In this document: positions 36,278 through 45,022 of the stretch, in pieces
How positions within the stretch are numbered: position 1 is the first letter of the stretch
How the letters are laid out: each line of letters opens with the position of its first letter
Origin: Thalassobaculum_A sp040219215
GTDB lineage: Bacteria > Pseudomonadota > Alphaproteobacteria > Thalassobaculales > Thalassobaculaceae
Length of the DNA: 64,000 nucleotides
Direction: 5' to 3'
Assembly: GCF_040219215.1 (NCBI RefSeq)
Contig: NZ_JAVJSX010000019.1
Span: forward strand, 62,001-126,000
Program-made: the position numbers and the translations under genes
The notes under the pieces: generated by a model
What the model saw: the letters and a program-made list of their open reading frames with translations, nothing else
What the model was told of the DNA's origin: nothing
Database searches by the model: none

Positions 36278-37531
36278 ATGACGCCGCAGCAATTCGTGAG
36301 CATACTGCAGGAGCATGAGGCTTGGCTGTCCAAGGGCCGTGGCGGCGTTCGGGCAAACCTTGCCCGCCAGAACCTCGCCGGGTTCTCGCTTGAGGGCGCG
36401 CGCCTGCGCGGCGCCAAGCTGTCGGGTTCCGATCTGACCCGTGCCATCCTGGTCCGCACCGACCTCAGTCAGACCGACCTGTTCTGTGCGGTGCTGGACG
36501 GGGCCGACGCAAAGGGCGCGAGTTTCGAAAAGGCCGATCTGCGCGGCGCGAACATCCGCAACGTCAACTTCAACGGCGCGAACCTGCGGGGCGCGGACTT
36601 CCGCGGCGGCACCCTGATGTTCGGCTCCGATGGCGAGGACGGCAGCCGCGAGGCGCCGACCCGCAACGAGCGGGGCGCCGATCTCTCGAATTCGGCCATG
36701 GCCAACACCAACCTCGCCGGCGCCAATCTGTCGGGCGCAAACCTGTCGAGCGTCAATCTTCGAAACGCCAACCTGGAAGGCGCCGACCTGTCGAACTGCA
36801 TCCTGTCGGAGACCGATTTCACCGGCGCCAACCTGCAGGACGCCAATCTCAAGCACGCATTCATCAACAGCACGATCTTCAAGCACGCCAATCTCGCCGG
36901 TGCCAACATCGATGGCTGCGACATGTCATCCGCCAATCTGACCGGCGCCAACATGGTTCGCAGCGAGGATTCGCTGCCGTCCGACGTCCGCGACACGCTC
37001 AACAACCACTACGTCTGGATTCGCGAAGACGGCCGGCTCGGTCAGCGCGCAACGCTGGTCAATACCGACCTGACCTACATCGACATTCCCGGGGTCAACC
37101 TGTCGGGCGCCGACCTGCACGGATCGGACCTGACCGGAGCAAACCTGTCCGAGGTGTTGCTGGTGATGTCGGACCTGGGGAAGTGCACCCTGGAAGGCGC
37201 CAATCTGTCGAAAGCGTCGCTGGAGGGCGTCAACCTGTCCGGCGCCAATCTCACGGGCGCCAATCTGCAGAACTCGATCATCGGGCCGGTCAATCTGAAG
37301 GACAGTAAGGGCAAGCCGACCGGGCGGCTCTGGCCGGCCAACCTGTCGGGCGCCAAACTGAATGACGCCAGCCTTCGCGGCGCCAATCTTCGAGGCGCCA
37401 ACATGTCCCACTGCGACCTCACCGGTGCCGATCTCGCGGGTGCCGACATCACCGGCTGCAACTTTACCGATGCCCTTGTCGGGATCGATCAGTTGGATGC
37501 AGCGGTGAACAACGAGGCCGCCCCCGTCTGA
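36278..37531 (+). CDS. Pentapeptide-repeat protein, two solenoids with cap helices (copy 1)
   Basis: 417 residues. A(D/N)LxG pentapeptides make a right-handed quadrilateral beta-helix. A helix of pattern HxxWL..GRGGxRANL (residues 13-27) caps the first solenoid; a second cap of the same pattern (HYVWIREDGRLGQRATL, about 242-258) opens the second. A short break KGKPTGRLW interrupts the second solenoid. Copy 2 downstream has the same plan, so they are tandem paralogs. No signal peptide or enzyme domain; some relatives mimic DNA, most have no known role. Confidence 0.9.
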   Translation: MTPQQFVSILQEHEAWLSKGRGGVRANLARQNLAGFSLEGARLRGAKLSGSDLTRAILVRTDLSQTDLFCAVLDGADAKGASFEKADLRGANIRNVNFNGANLRGADFRGGTLMFGSDGEDGSREAPTRNERGADLSNSAMANTNLAGANLSGANLSSVNLRNANLEGADLSNCILSETDFTGANLQDANLKHAFINSTIFKHANLAGANIDGCDMSSANLTGANMVRSEDSLPSDVRDTLNNHYVWIREDGRLGQRATLVNTDLTYIDIPGVNLSGADLHGSDLTGANLSEVLLVMSDLGKCTLEGANLSKASLEGVNLSGANLTGANLQNSIIGPVNLKDSKGKPTGRLWPANLSGAKLNDASLRGANLRGANMSHCDLTGADLAGADITGCNFTDALVGIDQLDAAVNNEAAPV

Positions 37532-37732
37532 GGTCCCCGAGCAACGCGCAAAGTGTGCCCGGTTCCTGATCTGCAAGATGCGCGCGCAGTTCAGAGAGAA
37601 TGCTTGCGGAGCCGGATACAATCTTGCCGACGACCTTCGACTCTCTTTGACCCGGTGCGCGCAGGAATTTCCGCCACGCGGCAGCCGAAATGTGGAAACA
37701 TCCTTTTAACCTCTTCTCAGTAACGGTATGAG

Positions 37733-38149
37733 ATGATGGAGCAACCGAGCAAAACGCTCGGCACACAGTCATTAGCGATGAACGCAAACTTGACAGCCAG
37801 CCCATCAGCCGCCCGCAGCCGAACGCTTGCAACGATCAGCGACCAGTTGGAGCGGCTGGCGATGCGCGTCGCCGATGATGTGGCGCGCTACGCTGATGCC
37901 AAGGCCGGCTCCGCAGGCGCGGGATTCGTCATCTACTACTTGACCGACAATTCCGGCGAACCGTTGAAAACCACGAATGCCGGGGATTTCGGCATCTCCC
38001 TTGACGACATTCAACGGACCAGCGGCTACGCACATCTCAGCAGCTACTGCGAGGAGTTGTCCTTGTCACTGCGCATCGACGAGCACTACTACGCAGATGA
38101 ACCTCGGCCGACGAAGATCTATCGGGTCGTCGTCGACGGCTGGAACTGA
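37733..38149 (+). CDS. Small uncharacterised protein between pentapeptide paralogs
   Basis: 138 residues from ATG 37733 (123 from an internal ATG at 37778, equally possible; neither has a strong ribosome site). Not recognised. The first 45 residues are helical; the C-terminal part (GFVIYYLTDNSGEPLKTTN, then IYRVVVDGW) is beta-rich and acidic. No signal peptide or membrane segment. It lies 9 bases before pentapeptide copy 2 on the same strand and is probably co-transcribed with it. Coding support is the 3' context and lack of a better frame, hence moderate confidence. Confidence 0.55.
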   Translation: MMEQPSKTLGTQSLAMNANLTASPSAARSRTLATISDQLERLAMRVADDVARYADAKAGSAGAGFVIYYLTDNSGEPLKTTNAGDFGISLDDIQRTSGYAHLSSYCEELSLSLRIDEHYYADEPRPTKIYRVVVDGWN

Positions 38150-38158
38150 TCCCGTTCG

Positions 38159-39442
38159 ATGTCGATGACCCCTGACCAGATCCTGGACATCATCTCGAGC
38201 CACGAGCGCTGGCTGCAGCGCCGATCGGGCGGAGCCCGCGCCAACCTGTCGGGCTGCAATCTCGCGGATTTCAACCTGGTGCAGGTCAACCTGCAGTCCG
38301 CCAAGCTCTCCGGCGCGTACATGGCACGGGCCATCCTCTCCGGTGCCGACCTGTCATACTCGGACATGTTCTGCGCCAACCTGGACGGCGCGGACTTGAA
38401 CCACGCCCTGCTGATTCGTGCCGACCTGCGGGGCGCGTTCATGCGCGGCTCGAACCTGGCTGGTGCCAATCTGAAAGAAGCCGACCTGCGCGGCGGCGCA
38501 TTGATCAGCGGTAACCCGGCGGCACCGGCGACCATCATCCGCTCGAACATCGGCCAGTCCGACATGGACGAGGCAGACATGGGCGGTGCCAATCTCTCCG
38601 GCACCGACCTGTCGCATTCCAGCATGATCGGCGCGACGCTGGAAAAGACCCTGCTGTGTGGGGCCAATCTGTCGGGCGTCAACCTGGAGGGCGCCAACCT
38701 GCAGGGGGCGGACCTTTCCGGCGCCAACCTGTCGAGCGCGCGAATCGTCGGCGCCAATCTCTCCGGCGCCAACCTGTCGGGCGCACTCATCCATCGCACG
38801 ATGTTCCAGAAGTCCGAACTGCAGGGTGCCATTCTGGAGAACGTCGATCTCTCCACCGCCGATCTCTCGGGCGCCAACCTGACCTCAGGCGACGGACGGG
38901 GCCTGTCCAGATCGTTGCGCGACATCCTGCACGAACACGCGGTCTGGATCCGCGAACAGGGACGTGGCGGATCACGCGCGCAGTTGGCCAAGACCGAGTT
39001 GACCGGCATCGATGTGTCTGACGTCAACCTGTCCGGTGCCGATCTGCGTGAGGCAGTCCTGGTCAGCGCGGTCATGCGGCGGACCAGTCTGGTAATGTCC
39101 GATCTGTCCGGCTCGGATCTTTCCGGCGCCGATCTCAGGGATGCCGAACTGGCCGGTATAAACCTCGCCGGTGCCAACCTGACGGGTGCCCGGATCGCCG
39201 GCGCCGACCTGACCTCGGTTGAACTGAAGGGCCCGGACGGTCAGCCGACCGGACGGCTATGGGTATCCAACCTTTCCGGAGCGGTTCTGGTCAACGCAGA
39301 CCTGACGGGCGCCCGCCTGACTGGCGCGAACCTGAAGGGCGCCGACCTGACCGGCGCGAAGCTCGCTCGGGCTCAACTGAAAGGCGCCGATCTGGATGGC
39401 GCGCGCGTGACGGCCCAGCAGCTTGCCCAGGCGATCGTCTGA
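38159..39442 (+). CDS. Pentapeptide-repeat protein, two solenoids with cap helices (copy 2)
   Basis: 427 residues. The same architecture as the copy at 36278: cap helix HERWLQRRSGGARANL near residues 15-30, solenoid, second cap HAVWIREQGRGGSRAQL near 259-275, second solenoid with the break PDGQPTGRLW. Sequence between the copies is clearly related along the whole length, so this is a gene duplication that left a small gene between. The protein should form two short beta-helices joined by the second cap. Cytosolic; function unknown. Confidence 0.9.
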   Translation: MSMTPDQILDIISSHERWLQRRSGGARANLSGCNLADFNLVQVNLQSAKLSGAYMARAILSGADLSYSDMFCANLDGADLNHALLIRADLRGAFMRGSNLAGANLKEADLRGGALISGNPAAPATIIRSNIGQSDMDEADMGGANLSGTDLSHSSMIGATLEKTLLCGANLSGVNLEGANLQGADLSGANLSSARIVGANLSGANLSGALIHRTMFQKSELQGAILENVDLSTADLSGANLTSGDGRGLSRSLRDILHEHAVWIREQGRGGSRAQLAKTELTGIDVSDVNLSGADLREAVLVSAVMRRTSLVMSDLSGSDLSGADLRDAELAGINLAGANLTGARIAGADLTSVELKGPDGQPTGRLWVSNLSGAVLVNADLTGARLTGANLKGADLTGAKLARAQLKGADLDGARVTAQQLAQAIV

Positions 39443-39467
39443 CCGGCACCGGGACAACACCACCCAG

Positions 39468-40607
39468 CTACCAGCCGTTCACGCGATCCCAGAACGCCTC
39501 GACCGGCTGCTCGTCGCCCTTCTCGCTGCCGTCAACCACGGCGTACCTGTCATACATCGCCGCCGTCATGCAGACGTGGTTCGGCAGCACCCGCACTCGC
39601 GAGCCGATCGGCAGAACCCCGAACGGCACCCCTCCGGCACCGGCCAGACGGCCATGCTCCTGGTGCACCGCCTCAACGCACAGCCCCGGCAGCGGAAGGC
39701 CGAAGACGTCGGTCACCAGACCGAACCCCCGATCGATCGGTTGCGCGCCGGTCGACCGGTCCTTGGACAGAGCCAGCGCACCGGCGTCGATATGGGCGGT
39801 CCCCTCATCCGGACGGTGATTGATCACCGTACCCAGCACCGTCAGCGCAATCTCGTCGATGCCGCAGCACCCGACCCCCGCCTGGAACAGGTCCATGAAC
39901 ATATACACGCCGGGGCGGAACTCAGTGACACCATCCAGGTGCTTGGCGAACAGCGCACCGGGGGTCGATCCGACGCTGACCTCCCGGCAGGGAATGTCAG
40001 CCTCGCGGATGCGGCGGGCTGCCGCAACGGCGCCCGCCCGTTCGGCTTCGGCAATCACCGCCACCGCCGCCGCGTCGGTGCAGCCGTAGGTGTGTCCGGC
40101 GTGGGCGAGGACCCCGCGGACTTCCATCCCGCCGTCGTGCAACGCACGGGCCGTTGCCAACAGCGCATCGGAATCGGCGGCGACGCCTCCCCGGTGCTCG
40201 CCTACGTCAACTTCGATCATCACCGCAAAGCGCACCCCGAATTCACCTCCGGCGCGGACGATCTCCGCTGCCACCGCCGTGCTGTCCGTCGTGATCGCCA
40301 GATCCACGCCGTCGCGCAGCAAGGCTGCCGCCTCCGGCAGCCGGTTCGGTGCGATGCAGTTGGCGTGCACGATGTCGCGGACGCCATTCTCGGCAAAGTA
40401 CTTGGCTTCGCGCAGGGTCGACACCGTGACCATGAGGGGTCCGGCACCAACGGCCCGCCGTACGACCTCGGCCGACTTTGCGGTCTTGCCGTGCGGCCGC
40501 AGGCGAACGCCCAATTCCGAAGCCCGTCCGCGCATCCGGGCGAGGTTGTGCTCAAGCTTGCGCCGGTCCAGCACCAGATGCGGCGTGGGAAGATCCCTGA
40601 TCAGCAT
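39468..40607 (-). CDS. DSD1-family PLP enzyme (D-threonine aldolase / D-serine dehydratase-like)
   Basis: 379 residues from ATG 40607 (an ATG at 40646 would overlap the upstream gene by 8 bases and add 13 residues). The alanine-racemase-like barrel opens IRDLPTPHLVLDRRKLEHN, with PLP lysine in RPHGKTAKS (about K41), and ends with the metal site NHVCMT (His and Cys). DSD1-type enzymes act on D-3-hydroxy amino acids: D-threonine aldolase, D-serine dehydratase or D-threo-3-hydroxyaspartate dehydratase. It is the last gene of the kinase-enolase-dehydrogenase operon. The exact reaction is not readable. Confidence 0.88.
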   Translation of the reverse strand: MLIRDLPTPHLVLDRRKLEHNLARMRGRASELGVRLRPHGKTAKSAEVVRRAVGAGPLMVTVSTLREAKYFAENGVRDIVHANCIAPNRLPEAAALLRDGVDLAITTDSTAVAAEIVRAGGEFGVRFAVMIEVDVGEHRGGVAADSDALLATARALHDGGMEVRGVLAHAGHTYGCTDAAAVAVIAEAERAGAVAAARRIREADIPCREVSVGSTPGALFAKHLDGVTEFRPGVYMFMDLFQAGVGCCGIDEIALTVLGTVINHRPDEGTAHIDAGALALSKDRSTGAQPIDRGFGLVTDVFGLPLPGLCVEAVHQEHGRLAGAGGVPFGVLPIGSRVRVLPNHVCMTAAMYDRYAVVDGSEKGDEQPVEAFWDRVNGW

Positions 40608-40638
40608 GTCCCGCCTTCCACTGTCGTTCACAGGCTGC

Positions 40639-41586
40639 TCATGCAACCCGGTGCATCAGATCCTGCCCGTCGCGCAATCGCCTGATGTTCTCGACCGCGA
40701 TCGACAGGCTGCGTTCCAGGGTCCCAAGGGTAAAGAACGCCACGTGTGGTGCCAGGACCACCCGGTCGAGCCCCAACAGCGGGTTGCCGGGCGAAGTCGG
40801 CTCCTCGGCGAACACGTCGAGACCGGCCCCCATCAACCGCCCGGTGCTTAGGGATGCAATCAACGCGTTCTCGTCCACCAGACCGCCTCGTGCGGTGTTG
40901 ATCAGGATCGCTCCGGGCTTCATCGCGGCCAGCGCGTCACGGTCAAGCCAGTGCCGGGTCTCGTCGGTCAGGGGCATGTGCAGGGAGAGGATGTCGGATC
41001 GGGCGAGCAGTTGCTCCTTGTCGACCCAGGTTCCAATCGCGTTGGACTTCGCGGTCCGGCAGCAATAGATGACCTCCGCGCCCATGGCCGCCAGAACCGG
41101 CGCCAGCATCTCCGGTACCGAGCCATAGCCCGCCAAGCCCACGGTTCGACCGGCCAGTTCGCCCAGCGTGTCCTGCATCTCCTTGGGCCAGCCCCAGCCC
41201 TCGCCGCGTCGGGTACGGGCATCGAATACCGGCAGCCGACGCAGGCATGCCAGCATCAGCAGCAGCGTCATTTCCATCACGGCCCGGCTGTTTGAGCCCG
41301 GCATGTTGCACACGGCAATCCCGCGCCGTTTGGCCGCTTCCAGGTCGATCGTATTGACCCCCACCCCGATCTTCTGGATCAGGCGCAGACGCGGTGCCGC
41401 CGCCATATGGGCCTCGGTCACGGGCTTCAGGTTGTGCAGCAGAACGTCGGCGTCGGTCAGCAGCCGGGCGAACCCGTCGTCATCGTCCTCCGGGCAGGTC
41501 GAGATCTGTATCCGATCGGCCGTCGCCAATGCAGACAGCCGCTCGGCCAGCCACGGACCGACATCGTAGTGATAGATGGCCTTCAT
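40639..41586 (-). CDS. NAD(P)-dependent D-2-hydroxyacid dehydrogenase
   Basis: 315 residues from ATG 41586. It shows the family triad: catalytic Arg in LINTARGGLVDE, Glu in VFAEEP, His in VLAPHVAFF. The dinucleotide loop reads GLAGYGSVPEML, with the usual last glycine replaced by proline. It reduces 2-oxoacids (such as hydroxypyruvate or glyoxylate) to D-hydroxyacids or the reverse. It is 13 bases after the enolase paralog, so a substrate linked to that enzyme is likely (inference). Confidence 0.9.
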   Translation of the reverse strand: MKAIYHYDVGPWLAERLSALATADRIQISTCPEDDDDGFARLLTDADVLLHNLKPVTEAHMAAAPRLRLIQKIGVGVNTIDLEAAKRRGIAVCNMPGSNSRAVMEMTLLLMLACLRRLPVFDARTRRGEGWGWPKEMQDTLGELAGRTVGLAGYGSVPEMLAPVLAAMGAEVIYCCRTAKSNAIGTWVDKEQLLARSDILSLHMPLTDETRHWLDRDALAAMKPGAILINTARGGLVDENALIASLSTGRLMGAGLDVFAEEPTSPGNPLLGLDRVVLAPHVAFFTLGTLERSLSIAVENIRRLRDGQDLMHRVA

Positions 41587-41599
41587 GCCCGCCGTCCTT

Positions 41600-42886
41600 C
41601 TACACTTGGCCCCACGGATAGATTGATCGCTTCGGCAATGCGTGGCCAGTTGGCACGACCTCACCCAGGCGCAGTCCTTCGTTCCACTTTGCCATGCGCT
41701 CCGACCGGGCGAACGACCCAACCTTGAGCTGAGGAATGCCCCATCCGACCGCCAGGTGGACGATCGTGACATCCTCGGTCTCGCCTGAACGCGCCGACAC
41801 GATCGCTCCCCAACCGGCCGACCGCGCTGCCGCCAGTGCCTCCGCCGTCTCTGTGAGCGTTCCGATCTGGTTCGGCTTGATCAATGCGGTGTTGCCCGCC
41901 CCGGCTTCGGCAGCCGCCCGGATTCGAGAGGCGTTGGTCGTCACCAGATCGTCGCCGACAATCTGCACGCCCCGCGGTGCAGCCTTCGCGAATGCCGCCA
42001 CACTGGCAAGGTCGTCCTCGGCGAGCGGATCCTCGATCGACACAATCGGATAGCGCGCCAGCCAGCCGAGCAGCATTTCCGACAACCCGTCGGAGTCGAT
42101 CTCCCGGCAATCGCGCGCCAATCGGTACCGGCCCTGCTTGCCGAAGTCACTGGCCGCGATGTCCAGGGCAATCGCCACCTCGTCTCCGGGAATCCGGCCC
42201 GCCCTCTCGATCGCCCGCACCAGGAGGTCAAGGGCGTCCTCGTTGCCATCGAATGCCGGCCACCAACCGCCTTCGTCGGCCACCCCCTGAAGCCGGCCCG
42301 CCTCGGCCAGCAACTCGCCGGCCGCCCGATAAACTTCCGCCGTCCAGTCGAGCGCGGTCGGATAGTCCGGGGCACCGACCGCAATGACCATGAAGTCCTG
42401 AACGTCGACCCGCCGCGCAGCGTGCGCACCACCGCCCAGGATCTGGATCTCGGGGAGCGGCAACGGGCCCGGGCTGTCTCCCGCCAGATGACGCCACAAG
42501 GGAGTACCGTGGACCGCTGCAGCCGCATGGGCGAGCGCCATCGACGTCGCCACGATCGCATTGGCGCCCAGCTTGGATTTGTCGGCCGTGCCGTCGCAGG
42601 CGATCAGATCGCGATCCAGCACTCCCTGCTCGACCACCGAGCGGCCCATGAGCGCGTCGGCAATCGGTCCGGCTACCGCAGCCACGGCTTCTCGGACATC
42701 CCGGCCGCCGAACGCCGTTCCGCCATCACGCTTGTCCAGCGCCTCGGCCGATCCGGTCGAAGCACCCGCGGGGGCGATGGCGCGGCCGACGGCGCCACCT
42801 GCACAGCGGATCTCGACCTCCACCGTCGGTCGTCCACGGCTGTCCCACACCCGGCGTCCGATCACCTGTTCGATCCGGTCGCTCAC
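41600..42886 (-). CDS. Enolase paralog with altered active site
   Basis: 428 residues, normal enolase length and fold. Kept: Ser43 region GASTG, His155, Glu205 (VADEGGWWP), metal ligands Asp242, Glu285 (SIEDPL) and Asp312, catalytic Lys337 (LIKPNQIG) and Lys388. Changed: the glutamate of the QEFM motif is Asp164 (QDFM), and the phosphate-contacting His of SHRSGET is Ala365 (SARSGET). IADLAVG also reads IVHLAVG. Such changes suggest a substrate other than 2-phosphoglycerate, as in carboxyphosphonoenolpyruvate synthase-type paralogs. It overlaps the APH-like kinase gene by 4 bases. The housekeeping enolase must lie elsewhere. Confidence 0.88.
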   Translation of the reverse strand: MSDRIEQVIGRRVWDSRGRPTVEVEIRCAGGAVGRAIAPAGASTGSAEALDKRDGGTAFGGRDVREAVAAVAGPIADALMGRSVVEQGVLDRDLIACDGTADKSKLGANAIVATSMALAHAAAAVHGTPLWRHLAGDSPGPLPLPEIQILGGGAHAARRVDVQDFMVIAVGAPDYPTALDWTAEVYRAAGELLAEAGRLQGVADEGGWWPAFDGNEDALDLLVRAIERAGRIPGDEVAIALDIAASDFGKQGRYRLARDCREIDSDGLSEMLLGWLARYPIVSIEDPLAEDDLASVAAFAKAAPRGVQIVGDDLVTTNASRIRAAAEAGAGNTALIKPNQIGTLTETAEALAAARSAGWGAIVSARSGETEDVTIVHLAVGWGIPQLKVGSFARSERMAKWNEGLRLGEVVPTGHALPKRSIYPWGQV

Positions 42887-43890
42887 CCGCCAATCTCCCT
42901 TGTCCAGTCCGCGCGAAGGTCGGCCAACCGCTCGAACGGGCTGGCAAGCCAGGCCCGTGCCGCGTTTCGGACCCGATTGCGATCAGTTTCGTCGGTCAGG
43001 TACTCAACCGGCGACTTGCCATCGATCCGCGCCAGGAACAGGCCCGGCAACAAGGTCGCCACGCGCGCCTCGACGGTATCGACCGGCTCCCAGTCGACGT
43101 GCGAGCGGTAGCCTGTCCACAGCGCGTCGAAGGACGCCAGCAGATCTGATGCAACGCCCGGCACCCACAGCGTCTTCAGGAGCAGGTGGTTCAGACAGAA
43201 AGCGACGTCGAACGCCGGGTCGCCCCACCAGGCGCATTCGGCGTCGAGCAGGACCGGACCGTCGGGGCCGATCTGGATGTTCTTCGGGCTGACGTCGCCG
43301 TGAACGAGACACCAGCGGGTTTCCGCGGTCCGCGCCACCAAGGCCGCCAGGACGTCCGCGCGATCCGGATGCGCCCGTGCGGCGGCCTCCAGATACGGTT
43401 CAAGCCGGATGGCGTGGAAGATCGCATCGGTGGCGAAATCGACCGCCAGTTCCGGGCGTGCAGCCGTGCCGGCATGGATCCGACCCAATCGATCCCCGAC
43501 CGCCCAGGCAACCGCGGGATCCGCCACCCCGGCTGCCAGGTCGGCCTTCCACAAGCGGTGCGACGACGGATCGAGCCACGCCATGGCGAACAGTCCGGCC
43601 TCCGCGTCGTGGCCGAGCAGTTCCGGAACCGCCGAAGGCACTTCGGCGCGCGCCTCCCTGAACCAGGCGACCTCGAAGACATTGCGTTCAACGGGAGCCA
43701 GCCATTCCGCGGCGACCTTCAAGCGAGCCAAGGCCCGCTTCACGCAGAATGCCCCGCGGGCCGAATCGATCCGCCAGATATCGGACGCCACCCCACCCGT
43801 CAGTGCCGTCGCAACCGGAATCTCTCCGGCACCCACCAGTTTCATACGGCGCAATGCATCCAGGACTTCGACCGGGAGATGGCTGGACAT
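42883..43890 (-). CDS. APH-fold small-molecule kinase
   Basis: 335 residues from ATG 43890. Features of the aminoglycoside phosphotransferase fold: N-lobe TGGVASDIWRI with lysine at about 51, catalytic loop HGDVSPKN at 197-204 and metal-binding LLDAE at 215-219. Members phosphorylate choline, methylthioribose, glycerate-like sugars, homoserine or antibiotics. Its stop overlaps the enolase start, so a hydroxyl phosphorylated here could feed that enzyme. Antibiotic resistance is unlikely in this context. Only 28 bases separate its start from that of the divergent gene. Confidence 0.87.
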   Translation of the reverse strand: MSSHLPVEVLDALRRMKLVGAGEIPVATALTGGVASDIWRIDSARGAFCVKRALARLKVAAEWLAPVERNVFEVAWFREARAEVPSAVPELLGHDAEAGLFAMAWLDPSSHRLWKADLAAGVADPAVAWAVGDRLGRIHAGTAARPELAVDFATDAIFHAIRLEPYLEAAARAHPDRADVLAALVARTAETRWCLVHGDVSPKNIQIGPDGPVLLDAECAWWGDPAFDVAFCLNHLLLKTLWVPGVASDLLASFDALWTGYRSHVDWEPVDTVEARVATLLPGLFLARIDGKSPVEYLTDETDRNRVRNAARAWLASPFERLADLRADWTREIGG

Positions 43891-43918
43891 CGGGCGATAA
43901 ATTCCGTGGGGTACGGTG

Positions 43919-45022
43919 ATGACGGATACGAAGCAGCGCGCAGACGCGACAACCGATCCTCCCGTGAACACCCCGACGCTGGCAACCCCGGTCCGTCGGC
44001 GAAACGTGCTTCTGATTACGGACGATCAGGTACACAACACTCCGGACGGGCCAACGGCCCGGCTGGCCAGCACGCGCCTGCGGCTGCTGGTTGCGCTCAA
44101 GGCGCTCAATGCTCACGGACATCAAGCGGCATTGGTCGCGAACACCACACCCGAACACATCGAAGGCAGCCAGAATTTCATAGATGCCGACCACATCGTC
44201 ATCGGCAAGGTGTTCCAGAACTACCGCGGGCTGGCCGACCGAGCCCGACGCCTCGGCAAGTCCGTCACCCTCGACGTCACCGACGATCTGGCGCGCTACC
44301 AGGCGCTGGCGCCGATGCACGCCCTGACCGAGCACGTCCACGCCTTCACCGCCTCGTCCGAAGGGCTGGCGGCACTTGCCCGCAGCTGGTCCAAGACAGG
44401 CGCGCCGGCCTACCGGATTGACGACCCGCTGGACGAGTCGCTGCGGCCGGTAGGCGGCGACCTTCGACGACGGCCCCTGCGCCTGATCTGGTTCGGTTCG
44501 CCAACCAACGCACGGTACCTGAACCCTCAAGTGCCTGGACTGCTCAAACTTGCCGGGCAGTTTCCGCTCGAGCTCTCCCTGGTATCGACGGGCGCACACC
44601 TGTTCGAGGGTTTGGTGGAGCGGTACCGGGACGGCCATGCCGGGCTGACGGTGCGCTACACCGAATGGTCCCCGGACAGCCAGCGGCGGGGACTTGAACA
44701 TGCCGATCTGGTGATCCTGCCGGGCGATCTCGACGCCGACTCCGCATTGAAGAGCGCGAACCGACTGATCACTGCGATCGCGGCCGGACGGTTCTGCGTG
44801 GCTTCGCCGCTGCCGGCGTACAGGACGCTGGCCGACTACGCTCTGCTGGTCGACGATCTGGCCGCCGGAATCGAAGCCGCGACGCAGATCCCATCAGCGT
44901 CGATCGACGCCGCCATCCGCTCCGGTCAGACCTTCATCGCCGAAACCTACAGCCCGGCGCTCATCGGCGAACAGTGGGTCGACGTCCTGGCCCGGATCAG
45001 CGATTCAGCTCCCAGACCATGA
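43919..45022 (+). CDS. Glycosyltransferase-like protein (GT-B fold)
   Basis: 367 residues from ATG 43919 (GTG 43916 and a GTG about 40 bases inside are alternatives). The C-terminal half has a GT-B pattern: PLRLIWFGSPTNARYL, then ADLVILPGDLDADSALKSANR, which resembles the donor-binding KSxNR motif, and a final accessory helix. The N-terminal half carries a weak Rossmann-like start (NVLLITDDQVHN). Probably transfers a sugar in the cytosol. Its 3' end overlaps the convergent GNAT gene by 26 bases, and it divides the two minus-strand operons. Confidence 0.7.
   Translation: MTDTKQRADATTDPPVNTPTLATPVRRRNVLLITDDQVHNTPDGPTARLASTRLRLLVALKALNAHGHQAALVANTTPEHIEGSQNFIDADHIVIGKVFQNYRGLADRARRLGKSVTLDVTDDLARYQALAPMHALTEHVHAFTASSEGLAALARSWSKTGAPAYRIDDPLDESLRPVGGDLRRRPLRLIWFGSPTNARYLNPQVPGLLKLAGQFPLELSLVSTGAHLFEGLVERYRDGHAGLTVRYTEWSPDSQRRGLEHADLVILPGDLDADSALKSANRLITAIAAGRFCVASPLPAYRTLADYALLVDDLAAGIEAATQIPSASIDAAIRSGQTFIAETYSPALIGEQWVDVLARISDSAPRP

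Noticed and set aside
36300..39440. Repetitive DNA across the pentapeptide genes as satellite or recombination element
   Set aside because: The periodicity follows codons for A(D/N)LxG and is protein-level repetition.
42883..43890. Aminoglycoside resistance gene
   Set aside because: The APH fold is generic, and overlap with an enolase paralog points to metabolism.
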